Translations under genes and position numbers: made by a program | Notes under the pieces: generated by a model | What the model was told of the DNA's origin: nothing | Seen by the model: only the letters and a program-made list of their open reading frames with translations | Database searches by the model: none | Assembly (NCBI RefSeq): GCF_000020985.1 | Contig: NC_011296.1 | Span: 248,001 to 312,000, forward strand | From: Thermodesulfovibrio yellowstonii DSM 11347 | GTDB lineage: Bacteria > Nitrospirota > Thermodesulfovibrionia > Thermodesulfovibrionales > Thermodesulfovibrionaceae | Direction: 5' to 3' | DNA length: 64,000 nucleotides | Part shown: positions 1 through 11,682 of the stretch, piece by piece | How positions within the stretch are numbered: position 1 is the first letter of the stretch | Layout: each line of letters begins with the position of its first letter

Positions 1-690
1 GTTATGCTTCTAAGTGAATCTGTAGACAAGGTGCTCATAGCAGGCGGTGGAGAGGGAGCTACTTTGAGAGAGGTATTGAAACATCCTGTTAATGAAGTCG
101 TCATGGTAGAGCTTGATGAATCAGTTATTACAATTGCTAAACAATATCTTCCAGAATGGAATAGCGGTGCTTTTGACGATCCGAGGGTCAGGTTGGTTAT
201 AGATGATGCAAGGTCTTATATTGAAAAAACAAAAAACTATTTTGATGTAATAATAATAGATTTACCTGAACCAGCAGAAGGAGGACCTGCTTATCTGCTC
301 TATACTAAGGAGTTCTATGAAAAAGTAAAAGAAGCTCTCACAGAAAAAGGCATGATGGTTACGCAATCTGCTTCTGCTTCTGTAAATAACTTAAGGGTTT
401 TTGTTTCAATTGTTTCTACTCTTAAACAGGTATTTCCATATGTTAGACCCTATATTACCTATGTGCCTTCTTTTTTTGCTCCATGGGGATTTGTTCTTGT
501 TTCTAAAAAAATTAATCCTGATGAGTATGTAAATAGAATAAATGAGAAACTCAATTCTGTGGGAGAAAGTTTAAAATTTTACGATATGGATAGTCATACA
601 TCTATGTTTTATCTTCCAAAGCATATCAAAAAAGCTTTTGAAAAAGAGGGGATAGTCATACACGATGACTCCCCTCTTTCTTTTTATTAA
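1..690 (+). CDS. speE: Spermidine synthase (polyamine aminopropyltransferase), 5' end cut by window
   Basis: Transfers an aminopropyl group from decarboxylated S-adenosylmethionine to putrescine in the cytoplasm. The frame is open from base 1, so the N-terminal beta-strand domain lies outside the window. Visible parts are the Rossmann methyltransferase-like motif IAGGGEGATLRE, the acidic MVELDE segment that binds the nucleoside, and the active-site stretch IIIDLPEPAEGGPAYLLYT. The family usually has IDSTDP here, so the DLPEP variant might mean a related aminopropyltransferase with another polyamine specificity. The last codons form half of a terminator hairpin. The gene converges on pgk, and their stop regions overlap. 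Confidence 0.88.
   Translation, partial: VMLLSESVDKVLIAGGGEGATLREVLKHPVNEVVMVELDESVITIAKQYLPEWNSGAFDDPRVRLVIDDARSYIEKTKNYFDVIIIDLPEPAEGGPAYLLYTKEFYEKVKEALTEKGMMVTQSASASVNNLRVFVSIVSTLKQVFPYVRPYITYVPSFFAPWGFVLVSKKINPDEYVNRINEKLNSVGESLKFYDMDSHTSMFYLPKHIKKAFEKEGIVIHDDSPLSFY
642..680. terminator. Bidirectional terminator hairpin between speE and pgk
   Basis: AAAGAGGGG and CCCCTCTTT pair around a second AGTCAT/ATGACT helix, with a two-base bulge and a short loop. A T-rich run follows on the plus strand and an A-rich run precedes it, so it can serve both convergent genes. It lies inside the last codons of speE. Confidence 0.7.
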
Positions 691-1901
691 TCTTTCTTTT
701 TAGAAGGTAACACTGCAAGTCCTGGTAATTCTTTCCCTTCAAGTAATTGTAAAGCAGCACCACCACCCGTTGATATAAATGAAATGGAATCACTCACTCC
801 TGCTTTATGCACTGCATAGTCTGTATCTCCACCACCTACTATTGTAAATGCATAAGAATCAGCAACTGCATGGGCAATCGCGAATGTACCTCTTGAAAAT
901 GCGTCTATTTCAAAAACTCCCATTGGTCCATTCCATAAAATAGTTTTTGCATCATGTAAAGCCTCTGTAAAAAGCTTTACTGAAGCAGGTCCTATATCAA
1001 GCCCTCGCCAGCCCTGAGGTATTTCCTGTACAGGAACTATCTTAGTTTCTGCTCCTGTGTCTATGCTTTGAGCAATCACAACATCTACAGGAAGATAAAA
1101 TTTAACCCTGTTTGCGCGAAGTTTTTCCATTATTTTTATAGCAAAATCTATCATATCGGACTCAACAAGGGAGTTACCAACCTCGTATCCCATAGCTTTT
1201 ATAAATGTAAAAGCCATTCCTCCACCAACTATTACTTTATCTGCTTTGTCTGCAAGATTTTCCAATACTCCAATCTTCCCTCCAACCTTAGCACCTCCCA
1301 GTATTACCACAAAAGGTCTTATAGGAGATTCTACAGCTCCTTTTAGATATTCAATTTCTTTTTTAAGTAAAAATCCAGCGGCTGAAGGAATAAATTTCGG
1401 TATGCCAACAATTGAAGCATGTGCCCTATGCGATGCTCCAAAAGCATCGTTTACATAAAAATCTGCTAAAGATGCAAGAGCTTTTGCAAACTTTTCATCA
1501 TTTTTTTCTTCTTCCATGTGAAACCTTAGATTTTCAAGGAGAATGACATCTCCCTCTTTCATTTTTGAAACAAGCTGTTCAACCTGAGGTCCAATACAGT
1601 CAGGGGCGAAAATTACTTCTTTGTTAAGAAGCCTTTGAAGTCTTCTTGCAACAGGAGATAGTGAAAACTTGGGATCAACCTTTCCTTTCGGTCTTCCAAG
1701 ATGTGAAGCAAGAATTATTTTTGCTCCTTCGTCAATGGCGTAGTTTATAGTTGGTAGTGTGGAACGAATACGTCTGTCATCAGTTATTACTAAATTTGCA
1801 TCAAGGGGCACATTAAAATCAGCTCTTATAAAGACCCTTTTTGATTTTATAGGTAAGTCTTCAATTGTCATTTTGTCAAAAGAATTATTAAAAGGTGTCA
1901 T
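687..1901 (-). CDS. pgk: Phosphoglycerate kinase
   Basis: Catalyses reversible phosphate transfer between 1,3-bisphosphoglycerate and ADP in glycolysis/gluconeogenesis. The 404-residue length is usual. The N-terminal substrate domain begins VFIRADFNVPLD, followed by RIRSTLPTI, ASHLGRPKG and the ENLRFH segment. The C-terminal nucleotide domain has ILGGAKVGGKI, the GPMGVFE motif and the closing VGGGDT loop. A clean AAGGAGG ribosome-binding site sits six bases before the chosen ATG. The gene is last in a DUF1015-gap-pgk operon, ten bases after gap. Confidence 0.97.
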   Translation of the reverse strand: MTPFNNSFDKMTIEDLPIKSKRVFIRADFNVPLDANLVITDDRRIRSTLPTINYAIDEGAKIILASHLGRPKGKVDPKFSLSPVARRLQRLLNKEVIFAPDCIGPQVEQLVSKMKEGDVILLENLRFHMEEEKNDEKFAKALASLADFYVNDAFGASHRAHASIVGIPKFIPSAAGFLLKKEIEYLKGAVESPIRPFVVILGGAKVGGKIGVLENLADKADKVIVGGGMAFTFIKAMGYEVGNSLVESDMIDFAIKIMEKLRANRVKFYLPVDVVIAQSIDTGAETKIVPVQEIPQGWRGLDIGPASVKLFTEALHDAKTILWNGPMGVFEIDAFSRGTFAIAHAVADSYAFTIVGGGDTDYAVHKAGVSDSISFISTGGGAALQLLEGKELPGLAVLPSKKKD

Positions 1902-1911
1902 TTTGACCTCC

Positions 1912-2925
<1,014 letters not shown>

Positions 2926-4161
2926 CTACTTAAAATTTTCTTTAAAACTGTTTATAACCATTCCTGTAAGAAGTTTTGGGTAGAAATATGTTGATTTAGG
3001 AGGCATTCTTAGACCTGCAAGTGCAACTCGTTCTATTTCCTCTACTTTTGTTGCTCTGAGAATAAAAATTGCATCACATTTACCTTCTTGAACCATTTTT
3101 ATGCCTTTTTCAATGTCTATATCATAACAGACTTCTCTTTGAGGAAACATTTTTTTTAGAATTACTTCTTCCAAGATGTTAACATCAAAATATCTTAACT
3201 CCTCAGGTAAATAATCAAGGCATGGTCCTTTGTATTGAAGAATATAAAATTTGTTATCTTTTAAATATACTCCAATATTTTTGGGTCCCATTTTTTCAAT
3301 TACTTCCTGTATATCCTCATCTTTATTGAATTCAAATAAATGAAAAAGATCATTTTGGTTCTCAAGTTGCTCTTTGACTGGTAAAGAAGTGCTTAAAAGT
3401 CTATGAGTTGGTAAAATAAGATAACCATCATCTTCAATATTGGTTAAAAACATAAGCACATAATTCCAGGGAGAATCTTTTTGTTCTGGATAAAGTTCAT
3501 TCATCTGTTTTTTAAACTCAAGAGCAACTTCATATCTATGATGCCCATCAGCAATAAAGATGGGTTTATTTTTAAACTCTTCCACTATTTTATTAATCTG
3601 AGCGGGTTCTTTGATTTTGAATAATCTATGAATATTTCCATTTAAATCTCTTGCTTGAAGATAAGGAGTTTTTAATTTTTCCAATATTTGAGATGTTATT
3701 CTTTCTTTTGAGCGATATATGGAAAATATCAGAGAAGTATTTGCCATACAGGCTTTCATAAGATTTAGCCTATCTGTCTTAGGTTTTGAATAAGTCTGTT
3801 CATGGGGATAAATTCCTTTGCCAAACTCTTCAATTTTTACAGTACCTATGATACCTCTTAATATTTTCTTTTTATTTTTATATGAATAATGAATTTCATA
3901 ACCGTAAAAACAGGGTTCTTTTTCCTGAATAAGGATACCCTCTTCCAGCCATTTATTTAAATACTGTTTTGCAAGAGAGTATTTATCTACATCAGGTGAA
4001 TTTTTTCCATAATCAATTCTTACTATGTTATAAGGGCTTTTATTATAGAGAGTCTCTTTGAGTTCATCAGAAATGATATCATAAGGAGGACACATAACAT
4101 CGTCCTCATTTATTTTTTCAGGATTGTAAACAATTCCTTTAAAAGGCTTGATAATAGTCAT
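2926..4161 (-). CDS. DUF1015 family protein
   Basis: Member of the DUF1015 (HpbD-like) family of about 400 residues; function not established. Characteristic segments are the start IIKPFKGIVYNPEKI, the CPPYDIIS motif, the YPHEQTYSKPKTDRL segment, IADGHHRYEVAL and the GLRMPPKSTYFYPKLLTG end. The frame extends upstream to a TTG, but that codon would be the -35 box of the operon promoter. The ATG that gives MTIIKPF is therefore preferred, at 411 residues. Its placement with gap and pgk hints at a role near central metabolism, which is inference only. Confidence 0.88.
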   Translation of the reverse strand: MTIIKPFKGIVYNPEKINEDDVMCPPYDIISDELKETLYNKSPYNIVRIDYGKNSPDVDKYSLAKQYLNKWLEEGILIQEKEPCFYGYEIHYSYKNKKKILRGIIGTVKIEEFGKGIYPHEQTYSKPKTDRLNLMKACMANTSLIFSIYRSKERITSQILEKLKTPYLQARDLNGNIHRLFKIKEPAQINKIVEEFKNKPIFIADGHHRYEVALEFKKQMNELYPEQKDSPWNYVLMFLTNIEDDGYLILPTHRLLSTSLPVKEQLENQNDLFHLFEFNKDEDIQEVIEKMGPKNIGVYLKDNKFYILQYKGPCLDYLPEELRYFDVNILEEVILKKMFPQREVCYDIDIEKGIKMVQEGKCDAIFILRATKVEEIERVALAGLRMPPKSTYFYPKLLTGMVINSFKENFK

Positions 4162-4170
4162 ATGAGTTTT

Positions 4171-4200
4171 ATGATAACATTTACATTTATTGTAGCTCAA
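4171..4200 (-). promoter_or_regulatory. Promoter of the DUF1015-gap-pgk operon
   Basis: On the minus strand TTGAGC (4195-4200) is followed after 18 bases by TATCAT (4171-4176), five of six matches to TATAAT. The predicted transcript start falls only a few bases before the ATG at 4161, so the mRNA would be nearly leaderless. No ribosome-binding site is visible before that ATG, which fits. Confidence 0.55.
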
Positions 4201-4229
4201 CCTTAGCTAAATATGTTATATTTCATTTC

Positions 4230-4892
4230 ATGAATTTAATTACAAAAATTGTTATTCTTCCAAAGGTTGGAAAAACAAGAATAACATTTTATCGTGATAA
4301 AAGAAAAGTCACAAAGGATAAAACAACATTTTCCTTGCCATTTGATATGCAATTAAATGAAAAGATAGCATCAGGAGAAATAATTTACAGTCCTATGTTC
4401 AGGTCATGCAGAATTATGTGGAATGAAGCTCCTGAAGATATTCAGGTAAAGGAAGAGGCAGAAAATTTTATAAAGGAATTTTTATTTGGTACCCTGTTAA
4501 CTACAACTGAGCCTATAGAGCCTCAAGAGGCTGAAGAAATTTTTGATGGTTTTATAAAATTTTTGAGTTCTTCAATTCAATATAGGATAACTGGTGAAGG
4601 TGCCTGTGTTTTAAATATTCCAATAGCTGCAAAACAGTCAAAAATGTTAAAAATAATATTAAGGAAAAAAGATACAGGTGATTATTTTCTAAGTGATGAT
4701 GGATTTATATTAAGAAGTTTTCGTCCCCATGAAAGAGGACAGAGAGAAAGAGTTGTTTTCGCTACAAAAAAATTAGGGATAGAGATTAAAGAAGATGAAT
4801 TATTTCTTGACTCATCACCTGAGGAGCTTTCAGAAAATCTTTATAAATTTATTCAGTTTGTTTCTGCTGTATATTTATTTTATCTCACATAA
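4230..4892 (+). CDS. Hypothetical protein, DUF1828-like C-terminal half
   Basis: 220 residues, divergent from the DUF1015 operon. I do not recognise the N-terminal third. The second half (FLSDDGFILRSF, then a long charged helix and a final hydrophobic FIQFVSAVYLFYL helix) resembles the DUF1828 domain found near restriction and toxin-like proteins, but this is from memory and weak. There is no signal peptide or cysteine cluster. No clear ribosome-binding site precedes the ATG; a TATATT box lies about ten bases upstream, so it too may have a very short leader. The gene stands alone before the clpC promoter. Confidence 0.55.
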   Translation: MNLITKIVILPKVGKTRITFYRDKRKVTKDKTTFSLPFDMQLNEKIASGEIIYSPMFRSCRIMWNEAPEDIQVKEEAENFIKEFLFGTLLTTTEPIEPQEAEEIFDGFIKFLSSSIQYRITGEGACVLNIPIAAKQSKMLKIILRKKDTGDYFLSDDGFILRSFRPHERGQRERVVFATKKLGIEIKEDELFLDSSPEELSENLYKFIQFVSAVYLFYLT

Positions 4893-4988
4893 AACAAAGA
4901 CTGCCTCATTTTAAACAAGTTAAATTTCAACCAATATCTCTTTCTATTACACAATGACCGAAGAATTTTTCAGAGTAAAGTAAAGGAA

Positions 4989-5018
4989 TTGACATAGAGC
5001 AAACAAACAAATTAATAT
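4989..5018 (+). promoter_or_regulatory. Sigma-70-type promoter of clpC
   Basis: Perfect TTGACA at 4989-4994, an 18-base spacer, then TAATAT at 5013-5018, 36 bases before the clpC ATG, which has an AAAGGAG site. No CtsR- or CIRCE-like operator is evident around it. Confidence 0.65.
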
Positions 5019-5054
5019 TGATTTAGAAGCAAAAATACTTAAAGGAGCTTTAAA

Positions 5055-7505
5055 ATGTTTGAGAAGTTTACAGAAAAAGGCCGCAAAATCATTCTCTATG
5101 CCAGAGAAGAAGCAGAAAAAAGAAATAGCGAGTTTCTTGATACAGAACATTTACTTCTTGCAATTTTAAGAGAAGAAGAATCAATCCCTGTAGCTATAAT
5201 GCGAAAAATTGGTATCGCTCCTGAGAATGTAAGATATGAAATTGAGAAAAGAGTGACAAATGAAGGTAATCTTTTAACCTATGGAGAGATACCCTTTTCA
5301 CCAAGAGCAAAAAAAGTTCTTGAAAATGCTATTGAAGAAGCGAGACTTTTGGGGCATCCCTATATTGGAAGCGAACATCTCTTTCTCGGTTTAATTAAAG
5401 AAGAAGAAGGAATAGCTGGTAAGGTTTTAAGAACTCTTGGGATTAATCTCCTTGCTGCAAGGCAGTTAACGATTAATTTTTCTATAAGACCTCATTTTCA
5501 GGGCACACCTCAGAGAGAAAAGAGAAAAACAAATACGCCAGCGCTTGATGAATTTGGAAGAGATTTAACCTTACTTGCTCTTGAAGGTAAGCTTGATCCT
5601 GTGATTGGAAGAGAGGATGAAATAGAGAGGGTTATTCAGATTCTTGGAAGAAGAATAAAGAATAATCCTGTTATAATTGGCGAACCCGGAGTTGGTAAAA
5701 CAGCAATTGTAGAAGGGCTTGCTCAGAAAATTATTGAGGGAGATGTTCCTGATATTTTACTGGGCAAGAGAATTATTGCTCTTGATCTTGGGGCATTGAT
5801 TGCAGGTACGAAATACAGAGGACAGTTTGAAGAAAGACTTAAGGCAGTAATCAGAGAGGCAACTCAATCTGAAAATATTATTCTATTTATAGATGAGCTT
5901 CATACAATAATTGGAGCAGGTGCTGCAGAAGGTTCTGTTGATGCGTCAAATATGTTAAAACCAGCTTTGGCACGTGGAGAAATGCAATGTATTGGTGCCA
6001 CAACTCCTCAAGAATACAGAAAATATATAGAAAAGGACGGAGCACTTGAAAGAAGATTTCAACCAGTGTATATTCAGCCAACCACAGTTGAGACAACAAT
6101 AGAAATATTACGGGGAATTAGAGAAAAATATGAATCTCATCACAAGGTAAAAATTACAGATGAGGCAGTAGAAGCAGCTGTTAAACTTTCTGATAGATAT
6201 ATTACAGATAGATATCTACCTGATAAAGCAATAGATGTAGTAGATGAGACTGCCTCAAGAATTAAGCTTAGAAGGTCTATAATGCCTCAGGAGTTGAAAT
6301 CTCTTGAGTTTGAGCTTGCTAAAATTTCAAAAGAAAAGTCTTTATATATAAAACTCCATGATTTGTCTTCAGCACAGAAGGCAAAATATGAAGAAGACAA
6401 ATTAAAAAGGATATATGAAACAAATTACAAAAAATGGAAAGACTCAATGTATAAAGAAGTTCCTCTTGTTACAGCCGATGACATCTCATATACCGTATCT
6501 AAGATGACAGGAATTCCACTTTATAAACTTGAACAAACAGAGTCTGAAAAACTGCTTCAAATGGAAGAAATTTTGCATCAAAGGATTGTTGGACAGGATG
6601 AAGCAATAAAAAGTGTTTGTAAAGCAATAAGACGTTCTCGTGCAGGATTAAAGACAAAAAATAGACCAATAGGTTCGTTCTTCTTTCTTGGACCTACAGG
6701 AGTTGGAAAGACCGAACTTGCAAAGGTTCTTGCAGAATTCATGTTTAATGATGAGAATGCTTTAATCAAGTTTGATATGTCAGAGTATATGGAAAAATTT
6801 AATGTATCCAAGCTCATTGGAGCACCTCCTGGTTATGTTGGTTATGAAGAAGGTGGTCAACTTACAGAAAAAATTCGTAAAAGACCTTATTCTGTTGTTC
6901 TATTTGACGAAATTGAAAAAGCTCATCCAGATGTGTTTAATTTGCTTTTGCAGATACTTGATGAAGGTGTACTTACAGACAGTTTTGGAAGGAAGGTAGA
7001 TTTCAGAAACACGATTATAATAATGACATCAAACATTGGAGCAAGATTGATTGAAAAATCAACACCTCTTGGCTTTCGTAAATCTGATTCTGTAGATGTA
7101 TATTCAAAGATTAAAGACAATGTTTTTGATGAACTCAAAAAGACATTTAATCCTGAATTTCTCAATAGAGTTGATGATATTGTTGTATTTCATCCTCTTG
7201 AAGAATCCCATTTGCTTGCTATTATTGACCTTTTAATTGCTGAAACAAATAAAAAACTCGCAGAATATGGATTTGTAATTGCTGTCTCAGATGAGGTTAA
7301 ACACTGGATTTTGAATAAATATTATCAGCCAGCTTATGGTGCAAGACCTATGAGAAGGGCTATTGCCAGAGAGATAGAAGATCCTCTTTCAGAGGAAATT
7401 CTTAAGGGCAATTTTAAGGGTGCAGACTTTATAAAAGTTGAGTTAAATAACAATAATATAGAATTTAAAGAAGTCCAGGAAGAAGTAACAACTTCTGTGA
7501 ATTAA
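5055..7505 (+). CDS. clpC: ATP-dependent Clp protease ATP-binding subunit ClpC
   Basis: Hexameric AAA+ unfoldase that feeds substrates to ClpP. The 816 residues contain two Clp_N repeats (about 1-145), AAA domain 1 with Walker A GEPGVGKT near 209-216 and Walker B ILFIDE near 275, and a short UVR-like coiled middle region near 410-450 ([13 protein letters not shown]). AAA domain 2 has GPTGVGKT near 546-553 and [13 protein letters not shown] near 614. The middle region is short, which separates it from ClpB. It has its own promoter and probably heads the thioredoxin/DUF4416 transcript. Confidence 0.95.
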   Translation: MFEKFTEKGRKIILYAREEAEKRNSEFLDTEHLLLAILREEESIPVAIMRKIGIAPENVRYEIEKRVTNEGNLLTYGEIPFSPRAKKVLENAIEEARLLGHPYIGSEHLFLGLIKEEEGIAGKVLRTLGINLLAARQLTINFSIRPHFQGTPQREKRKTNTPALDEFGRDLTLLALEGKLDPVIGREDEIERVIQILGRRIKNNPVIIGEPGVGKTAIVEGLAQKIIEGDVPDILLGKRIIALDLGALIAGTKYRGQFEERLKAVIREATQSENIILFIDELHTIIGAGAAEGSVDASNMLKPALARGEMQCIGATTPQEYRKYIEKDGALERRFQPVYIQPTTVETTIEILRGIREKYESHHKVKITDEAVEAAVKLSDRYITDRYLPDKAIDVVDETASRIKLRRSIMPQELKSLEFELAKISKEKSLYIKLHDLSSAQKAKYEEDKLKRIYETNYKKWKDSMYKEVPLVTADDISYTVSKMTGIPLYKLEQTESEKLLQMEEILHQRIVGQDEAIKSVCKAIRRSRAGLKTKNRPIGSFFFLGPTGVGKTELAKVLAEFMFNDENALIKFDMSEYMEKFNVSKLIGAPPGYVGYEEGGQLTEKIRKRPYSVVLFDEIEKAHPDVFNLLLQILDEGVLTDSFGRKVDFRNTIIIMTSNIGARLIEKSTPLGFRKSDSVDVYSKIKDNVFDELKKTFNPEFLNRVDDIVVFHPLEESHLLAIIDLLIAETNKKLAEYGFVIAVSDEVKHWILNKYYQPAYGARPMRRAIAREIEDPLSEEILKGNFKGADFIKVELNNNNIEFKEVQEEVTTSVN

Positions 7506-7513
7506 GAGGAAAG

Positions 7514-8038
7514 ATGAAAAAAAATGTATTTTTGATTTTATTTATTCTACTTGCTTTGATTATTACAGGGAGCATTCTCATAAAAAAGAATAGCTCATAT
7601 ACTAAAGAAAATGCTAAGGTCGGATTTCCTGCTCCAGATTTTGAGCTTAAAGATATTAACGGGAAAAAATGGAAGCTTGAGGATTTAAAAGGGAAGATTG
7701 TTATTCTCAATTTTTGGGCATCATGGTGTAATGATTGTAGAGAAGAAAAAAAGTCAATACAGTCTTATTTGAGCAAAAATGGAACACCAGATGACTTAGT
7801 ATTTATTACAGTTCTTTATAAGGACAATCCTCTCACAGTTACTGAAATGGTAAAAAAAGAAGGTTATACTTTTCCTGTATTGATTGATGATGGAGTTGTT
7901 TCAACAATCTACGGAATAAAAGGGGTTCCAGAAACATTTCTTATAGATAAAAAGGGAATTTTAAGACACAAAATTTTAGGACCTGTGCAGTGGGATAATC
8001 CGCATATAATTCCACATTTAAGGCAAGTACTGATGTAA
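7514..8038 (+). CDS. TlpA/ResA-like membrane-anchored thioredoxin-fold protein
   Basis: Periplasmic thiol-disulfide protein, likely in cytochrome c maturation or disulfide reduction. Residues 5-23 form one N-terminal membrane anchor. APDFELKDINGKKWKLEDLKGK is the AhpC/TlpA entry, and the redox motif is WCNDC (Cys72 and Cys75). The family more often has WCxPC, so the missing proline is a variation likely to change redox potential. GVPETFLIDKKG contains the expected cis-proline loop. It follows clpC by eight bases, and its stop overlaps the next ATG. Confidence 0.87.
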   Translation: MKKNVFLILFILLALIITGSILIKKNSSYTKENAKVGFPAPDFELKDINGKKWKLEDLKGKIVILNFWASWCNDCREEKKSIQSYLSKNGTPDDLVFITVLYKDNPLTVTEMVKKEGYTFPVLIDDGVVSTIYGIKGVPETFLIDKKGILRHKILGPVQWDNPHIIPHLRQVLM

Positions 8039-8568
8039 TGGGTAAGCCTGGAAAGCCCAAAAAGGTTTTACTATTTATTGCGACACTTTTCAGTGATAAA
8101 GAAGCATACTACAAAGCTTTAAAAATTTTAGAAGAAAAATTTGGAGAAATATTCTTAGAGTCTTCTCCTACACCATGGAATTATTCAGATTATTATACCA
8201 AAGAACTTGGTAGTCCAATATGGAGAAGATTTATATTTTTTAAAAATTTGATTTCTGAAGGTGATATTGCTCGGATAAAAATTAAAACAAATGAGATTGA
8301 ACAGAATCTTTCTAAAGACGGGAATCGCACAATTAATCTTGATCCAGGTTATATAGGGCTTGCAAAGCTTGTCCTTGCAACCACGAAAGATTACTCACAC
8401 AGAATTTATCTCAAATATGGAATTTATGGAGAAGTTACCTTGATTTTCAAAAACAACTCTTTTAGCCCGAATATAAATACTTATAGAGACTATGCTCAGG
8501 AAGAATATATAAAACTGTTTAACCTTGTAAGAGCCATTTATAAGGATTTGTTACTGCCAGTTAATTGA
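8038..8568 (+). CDS. DUF4416 family protein
   Basis: 176 residues in one compact domain, function unknown. The start MGKPGKPKKVLLFIATLF, the TPWNYSDYYTKELGSPIWRRFIFF segment and NLDPGYIGLAKLVLATTKDY are the family's conserved blocks as I recall them. The family occurs mainly in thermophilic and deltaproteobacterial genomes. Its start codon overlaps the preceding stop by one base (TAATG), indicating translational coupling to the thioredoxin gene. No membrane segment or metal-binding cluster is visible. Confidence 0.82.
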   Translation: MGKPGKPKKVLLFIATLFSDKEAYYKALKILEEKFGEIFLESSPTPWNYSDYYTKELGSPIWRRFIFFKNLISEGDIARIKIKTNEIEQNLSKDGNRTINLDPGYIGLAKLVLATTKDYSHRIYLKYGIYGEVTLIFKNNSFSPNINTYRDYAQEEYIKLFNLVRAIYKDLLLPVN

Positions 8569-8594
8569 CAAAAATTCTCTTTGACTTTTAAACT
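8565..8594 (+). promoter_or_regulatory. Putative promoter of tig-clpP-clpX
   Basis: TTGACA at 8565-8570 directly overlaps the end of the DUF4416 gene. After 18 bases comes TAAACT (8589-8594), a four-of-six match to the -10 box. It lies about 30 bases before the tig GTG codon. Confidence 0.4.
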
Positions 8595-8623
8595 TAAATT
8601 AAAACCATGCTTAGGGAGGGAAA

Positions 8624-9859
8624 GTGTTAAAAGGAATTGAAGAAATCTCAGCAACTAAAAAAAGACTGAAAATTGAAATACCAGCAGATATAGTTGAAGG
8701 AGAAATTCAGAAAGCTTTAAAAGAAATTCAAAAAAAGGCAAAAATTCCAGGATTTAGACCTGGCAAAGCTCCGATTTCAATTATTGAAAAAAAATTCGGT
8801 AAAGAGGCTGAAGCTGATGTTCTTGAAAAACTTGTTTCAGAATCTTACCAAAAAGCAGTAAAAGAGACAAAAATAAAACCTTTGCTTCCTCCTATGGCTG
8901 AGGATGCTATTGATATAAAGAGAAATGAGCCTCTTTCTTTTGAATTAGTTGTTGAGGTAAGACCAGATATTGAAAATCTTAACTACGACAATATAGAAGT
9001 AGAAGAGATATCAACAGAAGTAAAAGAGGAAGAGATTGAAGAAGTGCTTCAGAGGCTCTCTAAGGAAAGAGGTACCTATGAACCTACAGAAGAGCCTGCC
9101 ATGTCTGAAGACCTTGTTGTAATTGACTATACCACAGATATTGGTAAAGAAGCAAAGGATTATATATATAAACTTGGTGCAGGACCTTTTCCAGAAGATT
9201 TTTCAAAGGCGATAGAAGGAAAGAAAAAAGATGAAACTTTCAGTGTAACAATAGATTTTCCGGAAGACTCTATTGCTGATTTTGCTGGCAAAAAGGTTAA
9301 TTTTGAAATTACGATAAAAGAAGTAAAGAGAAGACAGAACATTCCTTTGGAGGAACTACATAAAGAGCTTGGTTTTGAAGATAGTGACAGTCTTAAAAAA
9401 TACATAAGACAAAGTCTTGAAAATGCTAAAAAAGAGCAGGCTTTGGAAAAGCAGAAATTTGATATACTTAAAAAACTTCTTGAAACCTATGATTTTGAAC
9501 TTCCTGAAGGACTTGTAGAGATGGAGATGAAAAGAATAACAGAGGAATATGAATCCTTAGGTCTTGATATAACACAACACATGGATAAAATATCAGAAAG
9601 AGCAAAAAGAAATGTTAAAGCATACATTCTTATTGATCTTATAGGTGAAAAAGAAGGAGTTTCTGTTTCTGAAGAAGAGCTTAAACAGGAAATCATGAAT
9701 ATTGCAAGAAGATATAGCATAACTCCACAGGGAGTTGTTCAATACTATATGTCAAGAGATGGTTCCTTAGAAGCACTTCAAAACAGTGTCTTTGAGAGAA
9801 AAGTTTTTGACATACTTTTACAGAAGTCAAACAGAATTAAAAAAGAGGAGGCAGTATGA
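8624..9859 (+). CDS. tig: Trigger factor (ribosome-associated chaperone/prolyl isomerase)
   Basis: Binds ribosomal protein uL23 at the exit tunnel and shields nascent chains. The 411 residues comprise the N-terminal ribosome-binding domain with the signature GFRPGKAP near residue 43, an FKBP-like PPIase domain at about 150-240 ([10 protein letters not shown]...[18 protein letters not shown]), and the long helical C-terminal chaperone domain. Translation starts at GTG after a GGGAGGG site. Its stop overlaps the clpP ATG, giving the classic tig-clpP-clpX order. Confidence 0.96.
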   Translation: MLKGIEEISATKKRLKIEIPADIVEGEIQKALKEIQKKAKIPGFRPGKAPISIIEKKFGKEAEADVLEKLVSESYQKAVKETKIKPLLPPMAEDAIDIKRNEPLSFELVVEVRPDIENLNYDNIEVEEISTEVKEEEIEEVLQRLSKERGTYEPTEEPAMSEDLVVIDYTTDIGKEAKDYIYKLGAGPFPEDFSKAIEGKKKDETFSVTIDFPEDSIADFAGKKVNFEITIKEVKRRQNIPLEELHKELGFEDSDSLKKYIRQSLENAKKEQALEKQKFDILKKLLETYDFELPEGLVEMEMKRITEEYESLGLDITQHMDKISERAKRNVKAYILIDLIGEKEGVSVSEEELKQEIMNIARRYSITPQGVVQYYMSRDGSLEALQNSVFERKVFDILLQKSNRIKKEEAV

Positions 9860-10443
9860 GTATTGTTCCAATAGTAATAGAGCAGACAGGAAGAACAGAG
9901 AGAGTCTATGACATATATTCAAGACTGCTTAAAGACAGAATTATTTTTATTGGCACAGAGATAAATGACCATGTTGCCAATGTTGTAATAGCTCAGTTAC
10001 TTTTTCTTCAGACAGAAGATCCTGAAAAAGACATTCATATTTATATAAACTCACCCGGAGGAATGGTATCAAGCGGACTTGCAATATATGACACAATGCA
10101 GTATGTAAAGCCTGATATTGCCACATACTGCATCGGTCAGGCATCTTCAATGGCATGTGTATTACTTGCAGCAGGAACAAAGGGCAAAAGATTTGCTCTT
10201 CCTCATTCAAGAGTGATGATTCATCAGCCAATAGGTGGATTTTATGGACAGGCAACTGATGTAGAGATTCATGCAAAAGAAATTTTAAAGATGAAGGATT
10301 TGCTCAATAATATTCTTGCAAAACACACAGGACAACCAATTGAAAAAATCCAAAAAGATACAGAAAGAGACTTTTTTATGTCAGCTGAGGAAGCAAAACT
10401 TTACGGAATTGTTGATGAAGTTATTAGTTCAATAAAAAAATAA
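9856..10443 (+). CDS. clpP: ATP-dependent Clp protease proteolytic subunit
   Basis: Tetradecameric serine peptidase that partners ClpX and ClpC. 195 residues. The catalytic triad is visible: Ser98 in GQASSMA, His123 in SRVMIHQP and an aspartate near 172 in the closing YGIVDEVI segment. The INSPGG oxyanion-hole motif is present. The ATG overlaps the tig stop (ATGA), so translation is coupled. Ten bases separate it from clpX. Confidence 0.97.
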   Translation: MSIVPIVIEQTGRTERVYDIYSRLLKDRIIFIGTEINDHVANVVIAQLLFLQTEDPEKDIHIYINSPGGMVSSGLAIYDTMQYVKPDIATYCIGQASSMACVLLAAGTKGKRFALPHSRVMIHQPIGGFYGQATDVEIHAKEILKMKDLLNNILAKHTGQPIEKIQKDTERDFFMSAEEAKLYGIVDEVISSIKK

Positions 10444-10452
10444 GGTGTTAGC

Positions 10453-11682
10453 ATGGCAAAGAAAAATGAAGAAACATTAAGATGCTCTTTTTGTGGAAAA
10501 TCACAGAAAGAAGTAAAAAAACTTATTGCAGGAAATGGTGTTTATATCTGTGATGAATGTGTTTCTCTCTGTAATGAAATTCTTGAAGAAGAAAGATTTG
10601 AGCATCTTGAAGGAATAAAACAGGACCTTCCAACTCCACAGGAGATTCATAAGTTTTTAAATGATTATGTTATAGGACAGGAAAGAGCTAAAAAAATTCT
10701 TTCTGTTGCTGTTTACAACCACTACAAAAGAATTTTTAAAGGAACTTCATCTGATGAAATTCAAAAAAGTAATATAATGCTCATAGGACCTACAGGAACT
10801 GGTAAAACTCTTTTAGCTCAAACACTTGCAAAATTTCTTGATGTTCCATTTGCAATTGCTGATGCAACAACTCTAACAGAAGCAGGTTATGTTGGAGAGG
10901 ATGTTGAAAATATTCTTCTTAAACTTCTTCAGAATGCAAATTTTGATATACAGCGTGCGCAGATTGGAATAATCTATATTGATGAAATAGATAAAATAAG
11001 CAGAAAATCTGATAGCCCATCAATAACCAGAGATGTCTCTGGTGAAGGGGTACAACAGGCGCTTTTAAAAATAGTAGAAGGCACATTAGCAAACATACCT
11101 CCTCAAGGTGGAAGAAAACATCCTCAGCAGGAATACATTCAGCTTGATACAACAAATATACTTTTTATTTGTGGTGGTGCTTTTGTAGGACTTGAGGAGA
11201 TTATAAAAAAGAGAATCGGCAAAAGAACTATTGGATTTTTATCTGAGACAAAGAAAATAGATGAAGAAAATGTGCTTTCTCAAGCTGAACCAGAAGATTT
11301 AATAAAGTATGGCATGATTCCAGAGTTTGTTGGAAGATTTCCTGTTGTAGCAACTTTAAATCAGCTTGATGAAGACGCGCTTATAGAAATACTCACAAAA
11401 CCTAAAAATGCCCTTGTAAAACAGTATCAAAAATTATTTAGCATAGATGGGGTAAAACTTACTTTTACCGATGATGCTTTGAGAGCAATTGCAAAGAAAG
11501 CAATTGAAAGAAAAACGGGTGCAAGAGCATTGAGAAGCATACTTGAAGATATAATGCTTGATGTTATGTATCTTATTCCTTCTGAACGGGGTATAAATGA
11601 ATGCATTATAAATGAAGATGTGGTGAACAAGAAGGCTTCACCAATTTTGATATATAAAGAAAAAAAAGTAAAGCATGCCTGA
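10453..11682 (+). CDS. clpX: ATP-dependent Clp protease ATP-binding subunit ClpX
   Basis: AAA+ unfoldase for ClpP. 409 residues. The N-terminal zinc-binding domain uses Cys11, Cys14, Cys33 and Cys36. Walker A GPTGTGKT lies at 113-120, Walker [11 protein letters not shown] follows near 174, and the pore and sensor regions follow in normal order. The ClpP-docking loop carries IGF in [11 protein letters not shown]. The end overlaps the next reading frame by eight bases. Confidence 0.97.
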   Translation: MAKKNEETLRCSFCGKSQKEVKKLIAGNGVYICDECVSLCNEILEEERFEHLEGIKQDLPTPQEIHKFLNDYVIGQERAKKILSVAVYNHYKRIFKGTSSDEIQKSNIMLIGPTGTGKTLLAQTLAKFLDVPFAIADATTLTEAGYVGEDVENILLKLLQNANFDIQRAQIGIIYIDEIDKISRKSDSPSITRDVSGEGVQQALLKIVEGTLANIPPQGGRKHPQQEYIQLDTTNILFICGGAFVGLEEIIKKRIGKRTIGFLSETKKIDEENVLSQAEPEDLIKYGMIPEFVGRFPVVATLNQLDEDALIEILTKPKNALVKQYQKLFSIDGVKLTFTDDALRAIAKKAIERKTGARALRSILEDIMLDVMYLIPSERGINECIINEDVVNKKASPILIYKEKKVKHA

